From assembly GCA_029834535.1 (NCBI GenBank), contig JAQMWT010000489.1, positions 1-64,000 of the forward strand: a stretch of DNA of 64,000 nucleotides. The letters are read 5' to 3'. The position numbers and the translations under genes were made by a program. Numbering within the stretch: the stretch's first letter is position 1; every line of letters starts with the position of its first letter. Shown piece by piece: positions 1-10,577 of the stretch. Source of the DNA: Chrysophaeum taylorii (taxonomy: Eukaryota > Sar > Pelagophyceae > Pelagomonadales > Pelagomonadaceae). The notes under the pieces were generated by a model. That model ran no database searches and was not told where the DNA came from. It saw nothing but the letters and a program-made list of their open reading frames with translations.

Positions 1-1958
1 ATGGATGGCAGGCGCCGAAGTTGGAGTTATGGTAGGTGAAGTAGTCATCCTCGCCGTAGGAGAAGAGGACGCGGACGTCGGCGTCGGTGATGGGCCAGTC
101 CTTAGCGTCGGGCGTGACGGCGGCGCGGGACCAGGTGGCCGTGGTGTAGCCGTTGTCGCGCGTCAAGACGACGTTTTCGAGGTCGCCCGTGCCGGCGGTC
201 GCGTTGTTGGCGGAACACTCGTACTCGACGTCGAAACAAGGATATCCGTTGCCGTCGTCCCACTTCCAGAGGTCCTTGACCCCGGTGAAGTTGCGCGACA
301 CGAGGGAAATCATGTAGTCGACCTGGGACATGTCGGCGCCCGAGGTGTTTCCTAATCCAATCCCGAACCAGGCTTCGACCTTGCTGTGGAGCTTGAAGTA
401 GACGACGTCGTCGACGACGGACCACGCGAGATCGAGTTTGTCGAGCGTGGCACCGCAGGAGTAGTCGATCTCGCGGTCGTGGAAGGGCATGGGCTTTTTG
501 GCGGCGACATAAATCTGTTCGGCAGTGGTAGCCTTGTTTTCGTAGTAGCCGCAGTCGATCGCGTTGCAGCCGACGCATCCCGCGCAGTTTGGCTTGACGC
601 AGTTCGCCGCGCAACAATCGGGCGATTTTTGGTCTGAAATGTCGGGCTGGAAGCGAGTCCCGAATTCGTCCTGGTACGCGCGCATCATGACCCGCTGCTG
701 ATCGAGGAGCTCGGTTCTGTCGTCGTCTCCAAACGCAGGCGCGTGATGTAAAAATCGCCCGAACATGCGCCGCGCGTCTTTCGCGTAGGCTCGAGTGTCG
801 AGGATGTGGGCGTGCCACACGAGATCGACTTTTCGGGACGGTACGAGCGGTGCGCCCCTTTGCTGGACGAGCTCGAGGAGCTTGCGGTACTCGTCAATGG
901 CCCGGCGCGCCTCGCGTTCGGTGCGGATCTCCGTCGGGTGTTCGGTCAGCAGCTTGGCGACGAACCGTTCGAGGTCGAGGTGACGCGGGTGCCAGAACTC
1001 GGGGGCCGGGCACGCGACTTCCCTGGTCTCGCTCACGCGCGCCGGCACGCCCTCGCACCGCTCCGCGTACCACACGGTCTCCTTGACCGGAGCGCCGGGA
1101 ACGGTAGGGCATTCGATCACCGCCGACCCGCAGCCCTCTCGGCACGCGACGCACGTCGAGGTCGCCACGATCGACCCGTCCTGCTGCACGGCGACGGGCG
1201 CGCCGCGGTACGAATGCCGGACGCCCGCGACGCTGTAACTCCGAGGCGCCTCCTGGACGCAACCGGATAGAGGAGCTGCTTCCTTATTATTATTCTCGCC
1301 GACCGTCGTCGCGCGGTCGTCGTCCGGCGCGAGTATCGTCAAGGTCTTGAGATAGAGATAGGTGTCGGGGACGCCGATGGCCTCTGCATACGGATCCGAA
1401 CCGCCGACTCCGTTGGCCCAGACGAGCTTGAACGTGGCGTTACCCGTCGTCTTGAGGACGCCGTCCTCCCGTTCGTAATACGAAGGCGTCCACGAGAAGG
1501 TCGAGAGACCTTCGAAGGGAGAGGCCGTCTGGGAATACAGCGAGCTCGCGCAGTTGGTCGTCATCGCCAGGTCCGACGAGAAGTTGTGAAACTCGCCCAT
1601 CGCCTCTCCGTCCGCGCCCGCGAACTGTACTTGCACCGCGACGTAGACGCCCGCGACGTCGTCCACGAACCGCGTCCCGTTCGCCCGGACTTCAAAGTCG
1701 ATCCCTTCTCCGTAGGCGTACCGGTCGCTCGACGCCGTAAACAGCAGCTCGGTCGTCAGCTGGTTTGTTGTCACGTACGCGCCCATCATCTCGCCGCCAT
1801 CCTGCAACAAAAAAGAAGAAGAAGCATCGATCTCCTTTTTTCAATTATTATTATTATCTTGCCTGGAGCCTCGCGTCGTTGCATACGATGCTTGCCGGAT
1901 GCGCCGCCACCAAGCATCTCATCGTCGCCAGCCAGCAGCAGACGTTGATGAAGATCAT
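1..1958 (-). CDS. Secreted GRDP-like / DOMON fusion protein, C-terminus outside window
   Basis: Two exons are read leftward: 1958-1863, then 1801 past base 1 with the frame still open at the edge. The first 32 codons begin MIFINVCCWLATMRCLVAAH, a hydrophobic leader that suggests secretion. The 61-base intron (1862-1802) has a GC donor (CAG/GCAAG) and a TTTTTTGTTGCAG acceptor, phase 0. An unrecognised region (about residues 33-210) is followed by Cys-containing sequence and a helical stretch with DLVWHAHILDTRAY near residue 357. That motif is the hallmark of glycine-rich-domain proteins (GRDP, formerly DUF1399). A CCAANCVKPNCAGCVGC knot leads into a DOMON-type domain (about 475-620) with WFGIGLGN and a downstream M-x4-DYM. 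DOMON domains bind haem or sugars in surface redox proteins; that role here is inference. The neighbour at 2057 is divergent. Confidence 0.75.
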
Positions 1959-2008
1959 CGTCAGCCTCTTTTGATTGGGTGGTTGCTTGATTCAACACTA
2001 GCTTTTGC

Positions 2009-2009
<1 letters not shown>

Positions 2010-2041
<32 letters not shown>
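2010..2041. repeat. CTG trinucleotide microsatellite
   Basis: About ten tandem CTG units lie in the 100-base gap between two divergent genes, so they fall in a 5' UTR or a shared promoter. Confidence 0.9.
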
Positions 2042-2043
<2 letters not shown>

Positions 2044-2056
2044 CAAGCGACTTCTT

Positions 2057-3157
2057 TTGTTGAAGACAGCTGAAGTTCTGCGTCAGCATATGGCACCCAA
2101 CGCCGGTGGTTTGTTGCTCGAGGTGGTGGTGGTGGTGTTTGGATGTGTGGCTGCGTGGGAGTTCGCCAAGGACGACCCGCATCCTCGCTCGACGACTCGA
2201 ACCGCCGCGGTGGTCCCGCTGCGGTCGCTGGACGAGTGTCGGCAAGGGCTCGTTTCTTCCATCGCTGCCAGCACAACCCATAATGACATAGACGTCTGGG
2301 TACTGCTGGAGGAAAAGGCGCCGGCGCCGCCGCTCGAGTACGACGGCCACGGGTTGCGGTACACGCGGAGGAATGACATATACCTCGCGCAACAACCCGG
2401 CGTCAACGCGTCGAGCATCGCGTGGCGACGGTTCTGCAACGCCGAGCGCTCGGGATTCTCCAAAGGCAGCTTCGCAATCTTCGTGGCCTCGGGACCCTAC
2501 GGAATGGCCTGGCTCGTCGAGGACGACGTGTTCTTCACGGGGTCGTGGGGTTTCCTCTTCGCACAGCTTTTTTCCGTCGGGAACGCGGCGGCCGTCGTCT
2601 ACGCCTCAAAGCCAAAGGGCCATCACTGGCCGTGGGGCGCGCGGTGCTTTTACGACGACGAGCCGTGCGCCCACGTCTACGCGCGCCTCGCGACGAGCCG
2701 CCACCACCGCCGCGAGCTCTGGCCCATCGGCTGGTTTTTCATCGGGTTGTCCTCGGAATTCGCGAAGTTCGTCGTCTCCGAGCTCGACGTCGGAAGGCTC
2801 TGGGGTCACCACGAGGCCGCGACGGCCCTTTTGTGCGCGCAATTCCCCTCGTGTCGCTTCGCCCACATCCCTTCTACCCTCCGCACGCCCCGCGGCTTTT
2901 ACTTTTCCTCGGGAAGCTGGCTTCAGCGCGATCTCACCCTCGAGGCCGCCGCGAAGCGCGATGCCCTCCCAGCGCCGCTCCCGCGCCACCTCTGGCACCC
3001 CGTCAAGTGCGAGGCCGATCCCTCCCTCGGCCGCCAGGCCCTCCGCTGGGCCGCCGCCAACCTGACGTTGTCGTCCTCCTCCTCGGCTCGGCTGGCGCCG
3101 GCGAATCGCGAGGAGGATGAAAAATTAGGAATTCCAAAAACTAAGATGAAGCAATAA
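2057..3157 (+). CDS. Putative type II membrane, glycosyltransferase-like protein
   Basis: A single open frame of 366 codons. An in-frame ATG at 2090 is an equally good start and puts the hydrophobic run GGLLLEVVVVVFGCVAAW directly at the N-terminus as a signal anchor. The luminal part contains conserved-looking blocks: FCNAERSGFSKGSFAIF (about residues 128-144), then WLVEDDVFF, whose acidic cluster resembles the DxD-type metal site of Golgi glycosyltransferases, then ELWPIGWFFIGLS. I do not recognise a named family. Glycosyltransferase function is inferred only from topology and the acidic motif. The last codons overlap the convergent pseudogene at 3141. Real coding is supported by protein-like composition and strong third-position GC. 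Confidence 0.6.
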   Translation: MLKTAEVLRQHMAPNAGGLLLEVVVVVFGCVAAWEFAKDDPHPRSTTRTAAVVPLRSLDECRQGLVSSIAASTTHNDIDVWVLLEEKAPAPPLEYDGHGLRYTRRNDIYLAQQPGVNASSIAWRRFCNAERSGFSKGSFAIFVASGPYGMAWLVEDDVFFTGSWGFLFAQLFSVGNAAAVVYASKPKGHHWPWGARCFYDDEPCAHVYARLATSRHHRRELWPIGWFFIGLSSEFAKFVVSELDVGRLWGHHEAATALLCAQFPSCRFAHIPSTLRTPRGFYFSSGSWLQRDLTLEAAAKRDALPAPLPRHLWHPVKCEADPSLGRQALRWAAANLTLSSSSSARLAPANREEDEKLGIPKTKMKQ

Positions 3158-3795
3158 TCGACTTGGCGATGAGGTGGATGTGGTCGTGGTTGGTGCCGCA
3201 GCAACCGCCGAGGAGGCGAAAGCCAAAGTCGGAAAGGCGGCGAGGCGCGAGGCGAGGTCGACGGGGTCGCCGGAATCGAGGTCGGTCGTGGCCTCGAGCT
3301 CCGCGTGACTCTTAGCGCTCGCGTTCGCCCGGATGCCGCGGAGCCGAGAAAACCAGCGCTGGTCCTTGGCCTGGTCGAAGGCGGCGCGGCAGTGCGCGGG
3401 GTGCACGCAGTTGACGATGTAGCACATCGGCCCCGCGGAAGTCGCGTCGTCGACGGCCCGGACGAAGCTGGCGAGGTCGGTCCCGTCGGGCAGACGGCCA
3501 TCGGTCTCGAGCGTGCAGCCCACAATAAGAGAGGCAGGCCGCGCTTCCGGGCGGCGCGCACGACGCCGATCGTTTCGTCCTTGTTAGTCATCGTAAGCGC
3601 GCTCGCGAGGTCGACCTTGCCCGTGAGGAGCGAAATCTGCGCGTCGTGGTACGCCTCGGCATCGGCCGTCGTCATGCACTCGGCCACGTAGCCGTCGCCG
3701 CGCGGGCCGATCTCCGCCGAGACGAGGGCGAGCGGCGCCCGCGCGGCAACCTCTCGCTGCACGGCGATCGACGCGGCTACGACCTCCTCGAGGGT
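3141..3795 (-). pseudogene. Homocysteine S-methyltransferase, truncated and frameshifted
   Basis: Three leftward frames together match the homocysteine S-methyltransferase family, which uses S-methylmethionine or AdoMet to methylate homocysteine. Visible blocks are SAEIGPRGDGY, VDLASALTMTN, TLETDGRLPDGTDL, YIVNCVHPAH, GIRANASAKSHAELE and LLGGCCGTNHDHI. The NC and GGCC cysteines are the zinc ligands of this family. The frame changes near 3525 (consistent with an extra CT in a CTCT run) and near 3225 (consistent with one T lost from a T run). The N-terminal third is missing: similarity stops at about 3795, where retroelement sequence starts. The stop at 3141 overlaps the convergent gene. Either a decayed paralogue or, less likely, two assembly indels in a truncated gene. 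Confidence 0.75.
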
Positions 3796-4027
3796 ATGCG
3801 ATTACTCATCTGACGACGACTCATGACCCCAGCACGGTTGGTTCGGACGAATACAAGATTCAAGCCAAAGATATCAAAATCGATGAATTTGAGTTGACCT
3901 GCCTCAAAGGTCTCTCCGACGCTGATCGCAAAGCTTATGTTGCTGCCATCTCCAAAGAGACATTGTTAAGTTTGGGTGTCTTTAAATGTCGACTGCTAAG
4001 AGGGGGGTGTGTGTGGGGAGCATGAAG
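3796..4027 (+). mobile_element. Copia-type retroelement fragment with possible polypurine tract/LTR start
   Basis: The forward translation includes AKDIKIDEFELTCLKGLSDA, matching the linker upstream of Copia reverse transcriptase (compare ELKGLSEEDKFKHIASVRKE in the element at 18.7-28.9 kb). It runs into the TGTCGACTGCTAAGAGGGGG motif followed by TGTGTGTGGGG, which looks like a polypurine tract plus LTR start. The same motif recurs at about 5.4, 14.6, 18.65, 40.1 and 54.9 kb. Fossil fragment of a different Copia family, abutting the damaged methyltransferase gene. Confidence 0.6.
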
Positions 4028-4098
4028 TTTGGCTGCTTTAAACTAGCGCTGCCAATGGTCAACTTAAAACCTAGCGTGCTTTGTGTTTAATGTACTGA

Positions 4099-5095
4099 CA
4101 AGTGCAGGCCAGTATGTTCACCTAGTCCCAATCTCTAACCCCAGTAAGTTCACCTGGTCCCAGTAAGTTCACCTGGTCAGTAAGTTCACCTAGTCCAAAT
4201 CTCTAACCCCAGTAAGTTCGGTGTGAACCCACTCGTACTCACACCCACTCCTTCGAGCTCGTCGCTCTCGCCTCCGCCAATCTAAGGTGCTTTGATCCGC
4301 ACACCCCGCTAACCTTTGAGTTTACTCTAAAACCCCCAGTAAGTTCACCTGGTCCCAGCAAGTTCACCTGGTCACTATATTCACCTAGTCCCAATCTCAA
4401 ACCCCAGTAAGTTCACCTGGTCCCAGTAAGCTCACCTACAGTGCGCGTGTAGACGCCGGGAGAGGGCTTATCGGTATTGCGCAGCACGTTTGGGGTAGGG
4501 TGGAGTCGTCGACTCAGAAAAGTATATCCTCGGGGTTGCCGATCGACGGAGAGCCACGTAGAGCTGGACGTGACAGAAGACGGGCTTGTGGGCAAGAGGA
4601 CGCGGACCTCGCGGGCCGTCTGGCCCTGGCTCTTGTTGATCGTTTGGCGTCGGCGGGCCTTAGGGGATACAGCTTGGAGGAGCCTCGGTGACACGACACG
4701 ATCGATCATGTATCTGGTACCGTTGCAGTGGCCGTGCGACGGGTCGAGGTTGCGAAGACTTTAAGCTCGCGATCAAAGTCAGCATGCCGTTGGTTGTCAG
4801 GGAGTTGAAAACTCGACTGTAAAGAGCGAGGCGTCGGCTTCCGACCCAACCTAGTCGGCCGAAAAGAACTCCGACGCCTCGTCTCCGGGATAAAAAGGCC
4901 GCGGTCATTCATGCGCGCGTTGTCAGCATCGACAACATCGTTTCGACGGGGCGTGAGAATGGCGCGCTGGCTAAAAGAGCCGCCGCGGGTCGTGGAAATA
5001 GTCTGCGAGGTCGCCGTAGACGGCTTGGAGGATCAATGCGTTGCTCGTGGGCCTACCTGATCCTTACCCTAAATCGAGGGACAGACTACCGTGAG
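4099..5095 (-). mobile_element. Helitron-type helicase relic, copy A
   Basis: The unit starts with ACAAGTGCAGGCCAGTATGT, followed by repeated CAGTAAGTTCACCTGGTCC-type motifs (4105-4440), then a degenerate leftward helicase region (about 4450-5000). Fragments in shifting frames read [16 protein letters not shown] (4705-4752) and TINKSQGQT (4622-4650). These are the C-terminal motifs of PIF1-like helicases of Helitron rolling-circle transposons. The tail has TACCTGATCCTTACCCTAAA. The helicase core upstream and the Rep domain are absent. Several frame breaks make it non-coding. Confidence 0.75.
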
Positions 5096-5462
5096 TGGGG
5101 GATCGCCAACGCATTAGGCCGGGCTCGCTGCGCCCTCACCGCCCTCACCCATGTCGCCGCCTCGGGGAACCCCACCCAGGCCGCCCGATCCCAGCAGGAC
5201 GTCACCCTTCGTCGCACATACGTCCGGCGGCAGCATGCGTACGACCTACGGGCGGGGCCTGTCCTCTCTTCGCCTGCCCCACGCCTCGGCGATGACCCCG
5301 ACTAGGTCCCGCGTACTTATCTCCGCCCGTCAGGCACATCCCTCATACCCCACAAACCCACCCACATCCTTCATGCTCCCCACACACACCCCCCTCTTAG
5401 CAGTCGACATTTACAGACAGACAGACAGACAAACAAACAGACAAACATCTGTCGATTAGTAG
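5096..5462. repeat. Spacer with inverted LTR-like motif and GACA/AAAC microsatellite
   Basis: Bases 5096-5310 are unrecognised. From about 5320 to 5412 lies the reverse complement of the recurrent motif (GGCGGAGATAAGT, CATGAAGGATGTGGGTGGG, CTAAGAGGGGGGTGTGT) also seen at 40.13 kb. It is followed by GACA/AAAC tandem units and the ATCTGTCGATTAGTAGTTAG tail that joins directly to the next Helitron-type copy. Confidence 0.6.
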
Positions 5463-6510
5463 TTAGGACAAGTGCAGGCCAGTAAGTTCACCTAGTCCCA
5501 ATCTCTAACCCCAGTAAGTTCACCTGGTCCCAGTAAGTTTCATATAAGTTCACCTGGTCAGTAAGTTCACCTAGCTCACACCAACTCCTTTGAGCTCGTC
5601 GCTCTCGCCTCCGCCAATCTCAGCTGCTTGATCCGCACGCGCCGCCACCCTTTGAGTCTTAACTACTAATCGACAGATGTTTGTCTGTCTGTCTGTTACT
5701 CTAAAACCCTTTACTCTAAAGACCCCAGTATGTTCACCTGGTCCCAGTTTCACCTGGTCACTCAGTTCACCTAGTCCCAATCTCAAACCCCAGTAAGTTC
5801 ACGTGGTCCCAGTAAGTTCACTTATAGTGCGCGTGTAGACGCCGGGAGGGGGCTTATCAGTATTGCGCAGCACGTGTGGAGTAGGGTGGAGTCGTCGACC
5901 AAGAAGAGGATATCCTCGGGGTTGCCGATCGACAGAGAGCCACGTAGAGCTGGACGTGGCAGAAGACGGGCTTGGGAAAGAGGACGCCGACCTCGCGGGG
6001 CGTCTGGCCCTGGCTCTTGGTGATCGTTTGGCGTAGGTGGGCCTTAAGCGATACAGGTTGAAGGAGCCTCGGTGACAACGACACGATCGATCATGTATCT
6101 GGTACCGTTGCAGTGGCCGTGCGACGGGTCGAGGTCGCGAAGACTTTAAGCTCGCGATCAAAGTCAGCATCCCGTTGGTTGTCAGGGAGTTGAAAACTCT
6201 ACTGTAAAGAGCGAGGCGTCGTCTTCCGACCCAGCCTAGTCAGCCGAAAAGAACTCCGACGCCTCGTCTCAGGGAAAAAAATGCCGCGGTCATGCGCGCG
6301 TTGTCAGCATCGACAACATCGTTTCGACGGGGCGTGAGAATGGCGCGCTGAAAGAGCCGCCGCGGCTCGTGGAAATAGTCTGCGAGGTCGCCGTAGACGG
6401 CTTGGAGGATCACTGTCTGGCTCTCGCGTTCTCGCGCCTACCTGATCCTTACCCTAAATCGAGGGACAAACAGACAAACAGACAAACATCTGTCGATTAG
6501 TAGTTAGGAT
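5463..6510 (-). mobile_element. Helitron-type helicase relic, copy B
   Basis: Same architecture as the copy to its left: CAAGTGCAGGCCAGTAAGTT end, GTAAGTTCACC motifs, a leftward degenerate helicase C-terminus (5830-6400), and the TACCTGATCCTTACCCTAAA tail ending in ACAAACATCTGTCGATTAGT. Best visible peptide blocks on the minus strand are TITKSQGQT and [18 protein letters not shown], the SQGQT and QLYVALSR motifs of Helitron/PIF1 helicases. An internal ACAGATGTTTGTCTG block (5675-5695) shows rearrangement. Confidence 0.75.
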
Positions 6511-6589
6511 CAGCAGTGCGAGGAAGCTATGACACTTACCCCTGCACCACGTATCACCACGTATCCAGTATCCCTACTCCACACGTGCT

Positions 6590-6780
6590 CCTCAATACCG
6601 ATAAGCCCCCTCCCGGCGTCTACGCGCGCACTGTAGGTGAACTTACTGGGACCAGGTGAACTTACTGGGGTTTGAGATTGGGACTAGGTGAATATAGTGA
6701 CCAGGTGAACTTACTGGGACCAGGTGAACTTACTGGGGTTTGAGATTGGGACTAGGTGAACTTACTGGCCTGCACTTGTA
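6590..6780 (+). mobile_element. Helitron-type relic, partial copy C
   Basis: Only the end is present, in opposite orientation to copy B: ATACCGATAAGCCCCCTCCC, then inverted GTGAACTTACTGG motifs and the ACTTACTGGCCTGCACTTGT terminus at about 6760-6779. Together with copy B this forms an inverted arrangement downstream of the kinase-LRR gene. Confidence 0.7.
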
Positions 6781-6798
6781 AAAAATGAAGAAGAAGTT

Positions 6799-6803
<5 letters not shown>

Positions 6804-6831
<28 letters not shown>

Positions 6832-6842
6832 GTCTGTCTCTC
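6804..6842. repeat. CT dinucleotide microsatellite
   Basis: About 12 CT units followed by TGTCTGTCTC, immediately before the 3' end of the large kinase-LRR gene (read leftward). Confidence 0.9.
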
Positions 6843-9800
6843 AGTAGCCGAGAAACTTCTTGGCTTTGGCAGCCGTTGTCTCTGATCTCTTTCGGCGATC
6901 CTTGTAGTACTGCTTGACCGTGGCCTCGGGGTTGGCGCGCTTGAAATGGTGAAACTCGTCGAGTTGGGCGATTTTTTTGCACATGTAGAGGTTGAGGTCG
7001 ATGAGGGCAAGGTGGACGAGCGCGGTGAGGGGCTCGATGGTGCCGGTGAGGCCGTGGCAGTAGGCGAGGTTGAGGCTCTTGAGGCGGGTGCAGGTGGAGA
7101 GACCGGAAAGGGTCCCGGTGAGCGCAGGACAGGCCTCGAGGTTGAGGTCAGCGAGGTCGAGGAGGTTGGCGCAGGCGTCGAGCGTGCCGGTGAGGTGCTT
7201 GCAGTTTTGGACGACGAGCTTTTGGAGCTTGAGGAGACGGGAAAAAGGGTCGAGAGTGCCGGAAAACTGAGCGTGGGGGGGCTGGCATTTGACGACGAGG
7301 GTGTGGAGGTGGACGCAGGTTGCGAGGGGGTCGAAGGTGCCCTGGAGTCGCTCGCAGAGGACGAGTCTCAGTTCCTGGAGGTTGGCGAGGGAAGCGAAAG
7401 GCTCGAGCGTGCCCGCGGCGCGGCTCCCCGACAAGTCGAGGACCTCGAGTTTCGTGAGGTGGGCGAGGGGGGCGACGGGGCCCTGGATGCCGACGCAGTG
7501 GTCGAGGTTGAGGTATTCGAGGTTGGAGAGATGTTCGAAGGGCGCGAGGGTGCCTCCGATCTCGGAACAGTCCTGCAAATTGAGCGAGGCGAGGGCGGCG
7601 CAGGGCCGGAGCATGTCGAGGTCTCCTCGGAGCCTCGCGCAGACGCGGGCGTTGAAGACTTCGAGGTCTCGAAGGCCGCCGATGACCTGGAGGTTGGCGT
7701 CGAGGTCGCAGCAATTCGAGATGTCGAGGAATTTGAGGTTTGCGAGGTGGCGGAAGACGCTCTCTTGGTGGCGGCCGTCGCCGGCGGCGATTTGCTTGAG
7801 TTCGGTTCCGGAAATGTCGAGGGTCTGGAGGTTGGTGAGGGCGGCGAGCGAAGCGAGGGTCCCGTCGAGCTTGCAGCACTGCGCGAGCTCGAGGGTTTGG
7901 AGGTTGCGAAGGCCGGCGAGGGGGTCGAGGTTGCCCCGAAGATCCATGCGATTATTCGAGCTCATGACGAGGGCCTTGAGTTTGGGAAAGCAGGCGACGG
8001 CCTTGAGCGTTCCGGAAAGCCTCGAGCAGTAGGAGAGGACGAGGGTTTGGAGAGCGACGCAGGGCGCGAGGCAGTCGAGGTCCCCCTCGAGGCGACCGCA
8101 GCCGTGGAGATCGAGTTTTTCGAGGTGGACGAGGCCGGAAAGCGGTACGAGGTCCCCTCCGAGCTGGCTGCAAAAGGCGAGGACGAGGACCTTCAATCGA
8201 AACAGGGTGCTCAAGCCCGCGAGCGTGCAGCGGATCGAGTCCTGGCCATAAAAGTCGGCAATTTCGACGTGGTCGGCCTGGGTGGCGGCTGCCGCGTCGC
8301 AAATCTCTGCAAAGTCTGGGGTCTTGAGGGGTCGCCAGTGCTCCTTGACGCGGCGCGAGAAGTCGAGCTTTCGGACGACCGACGCCTCGCGGAGGGCATT
8401 GCAATAGCGCGAGACGGCGTCGGTACGCAGCTGGGGCGCGCCGTTCGCGTCGGCCTCGCCGAGCCACTCGGCGTAGGCATCCAAGGCGAGATCCCACCGG
8501 CCGTGGAGTTCGAAGAGGGTCCCAATGTTGCCGAGCGTCCCGCGGACGTCGTCTGCCGAGTGGGGCGAAGTGCTCGCCTTTGCCTCGTCGGGCAAACAAT
8601 CATAACCGACCATGCCCTTGGTCGACTGGAGGTCGCCGTAAAGAAGCTCGCATCCGAGGGATTCGAGGGCGTTGGACGACGTCTGCGGGCGGTCGCGCGG
8701 ATCTGCCGCGAACGAACGGCGGACGAGCGACGCGAGTTTGCATGGCATCGAGTGCCAGCGGACCTCGACGCCGCGGAGTTTTAGGACGAGTCGGCGGACC
8801 TTGACGGGCGCGGCCGCCTTGGCCACGAGATGCTCGAGGCGCTTCTCCGACATGCTCGCAAGCTGCGCGCCCGAGACCTTTCGGAAAGCGTCGGCGACCT
8901 GCGGGTCGCGGAGCGCGGCGGGGTGGTTCGGTGCCGATACCCAGGCCTGCACCTCCTTTCCCGTCCACGCGCTGCCCAGGGGCGCGCTCTCGTACCGGTC
9001 GAGTTCGTCGAGCGCCGCGCTGCCGCGTTTGGTGGTGGTGGTGGTGGTGGTGGTGGTACTTTGATGCGGCGGCGTTCTTCGCCTCGCGTACGCTCGGCGC
9101 GCGTACATCTCGAACACGACGACCGCGGCCGCCCAGAGGTCCGAGGTCGCGGGCGTGATGTGTCGCGCCGAGGCGCGCTGGATTTTTGTTACTTTGGAGG
9201 GGAAGGCGGCGGTCTTGGCGGCGGCGGTCTTGGCGGCGGCGGCGGCTTCTTCCTTTTTGGACGTCGAGTCGAGCATGATCCGTAGCGCCTCGGGACTCAT
9301 GTAGGCCGGCGAGCCGCCTTTGAGGGTGGCGCACAGCCTTCCATCGAGGTCGTTGGGGTTGGGGTAGGCCGCCGTGTGCGAGTGTCCCGCCAGCCCGTAG
9401 TCGGTGATTCGGAGCCACCACGACGGCGTGACCATGCAGTTGTCGGGCTTGATGTCCTGGTGCAGCACGCCGCGGCTGTGCATGTGGTGGATTCCAACGT
9501 AGAGTTGGGCTGCGAGCCCCGCCAACCTGCGGTCGATCGCGGCCAGGTCGGGTTTCGACCCCGGCGCCGTCTCGGATTCGGTCGGGTGGTAGAGCGGTCC
9601 TTGGAAGAGCACGTCGATCACGACGTGCTGCGACGCCGAAGACGAGTCGGTCCGTCGCCGGCAGGGCTTGGACTTTCGGGGCGACAAAGAGATACCCATC
9701 CACGTCCCGAGCGTCGCGCCCTCGACCAAATCAGAAAACACGAGGACGTGGGGAAAGTTCGAGGCGAGACCCGGCGTCGGAACGAGCACTCTGCGCATCG

Positions 9801-10531
9801 AGACGAGATTCGCGTGCGTGCCGATCGCGAAGCAGACGGCCGCCTCTTCGCACAGCATCTGCTGGAGGCGGTCGATCGGGTAGTGGTCCGAGCCCGTGGC
9901 GAGCGATTTCATCGCCACGCGCACGGGCGGGTACTGGGACACGTCCAAAAATCTGTGCACCATGCCGAACTGGCCGCTCCCCAGAATCTCCTCGACGACG
10001 CCGCGGTAGGTGCTCTCGTGCATCACGAACGATCCCTTCGGAAACGCGTCCACCTGGCCCATGTCGGGCGCCGCCAACGCCGAGAAGGCCGACGCTCCGC
10101 CCTCGACGACCTCGAACGCCTCGTCGAACGCGTGCGCGATCTGCTGCGACAACGTCTCGTTCTCGTCGTCGCGACGCTTGGCGGCGGCGGCGGCGGCGGC
10201 GTCTTTGGTGGTAGTCGTGAGCAAGTGGCGTGCCGTGCGGTGCTCGTCGGGGCTGATTTCCGTCAGCAGGCGGCTCTGGAGTCCGACGGCGTCGCAGCAC
10301 GAGCCGTAGGCGTTTCGTAGCTTTAACCTCGACGACGAATTGGACGAGGGCCACTCGACGGCCGAGCACGAGGACGGCGGCGGCCGCCGGCACGCGGCTC
10401 GGAGGCTCGGGATGTCGGGAGCCATCGACTGCGTCCTCAAGAATTTCGCAAAAGCCGCCTCCTGCGCGATCTCGCGCTTGCTCATGGCCTCGGCGTAAGC
10501 GTCGTCGTCGTCGTCGTCGTTTCGGGGTTTG

Positions 10532-10577
<46 letters not shown>

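Noticed and set aside
5036-5459. Short rightward frames in the Helitron-type tail
   Set aside because: They run across microsatellite and repeat debris and are not shared between copies.
6946-8784. 612-codon rightward frame opposite the LRR region
   Set aside because: Its repetitive E-V-G composition is the complement of the LRR codons; the leftward frame carries the real LRR, kinase and TPR motifs.
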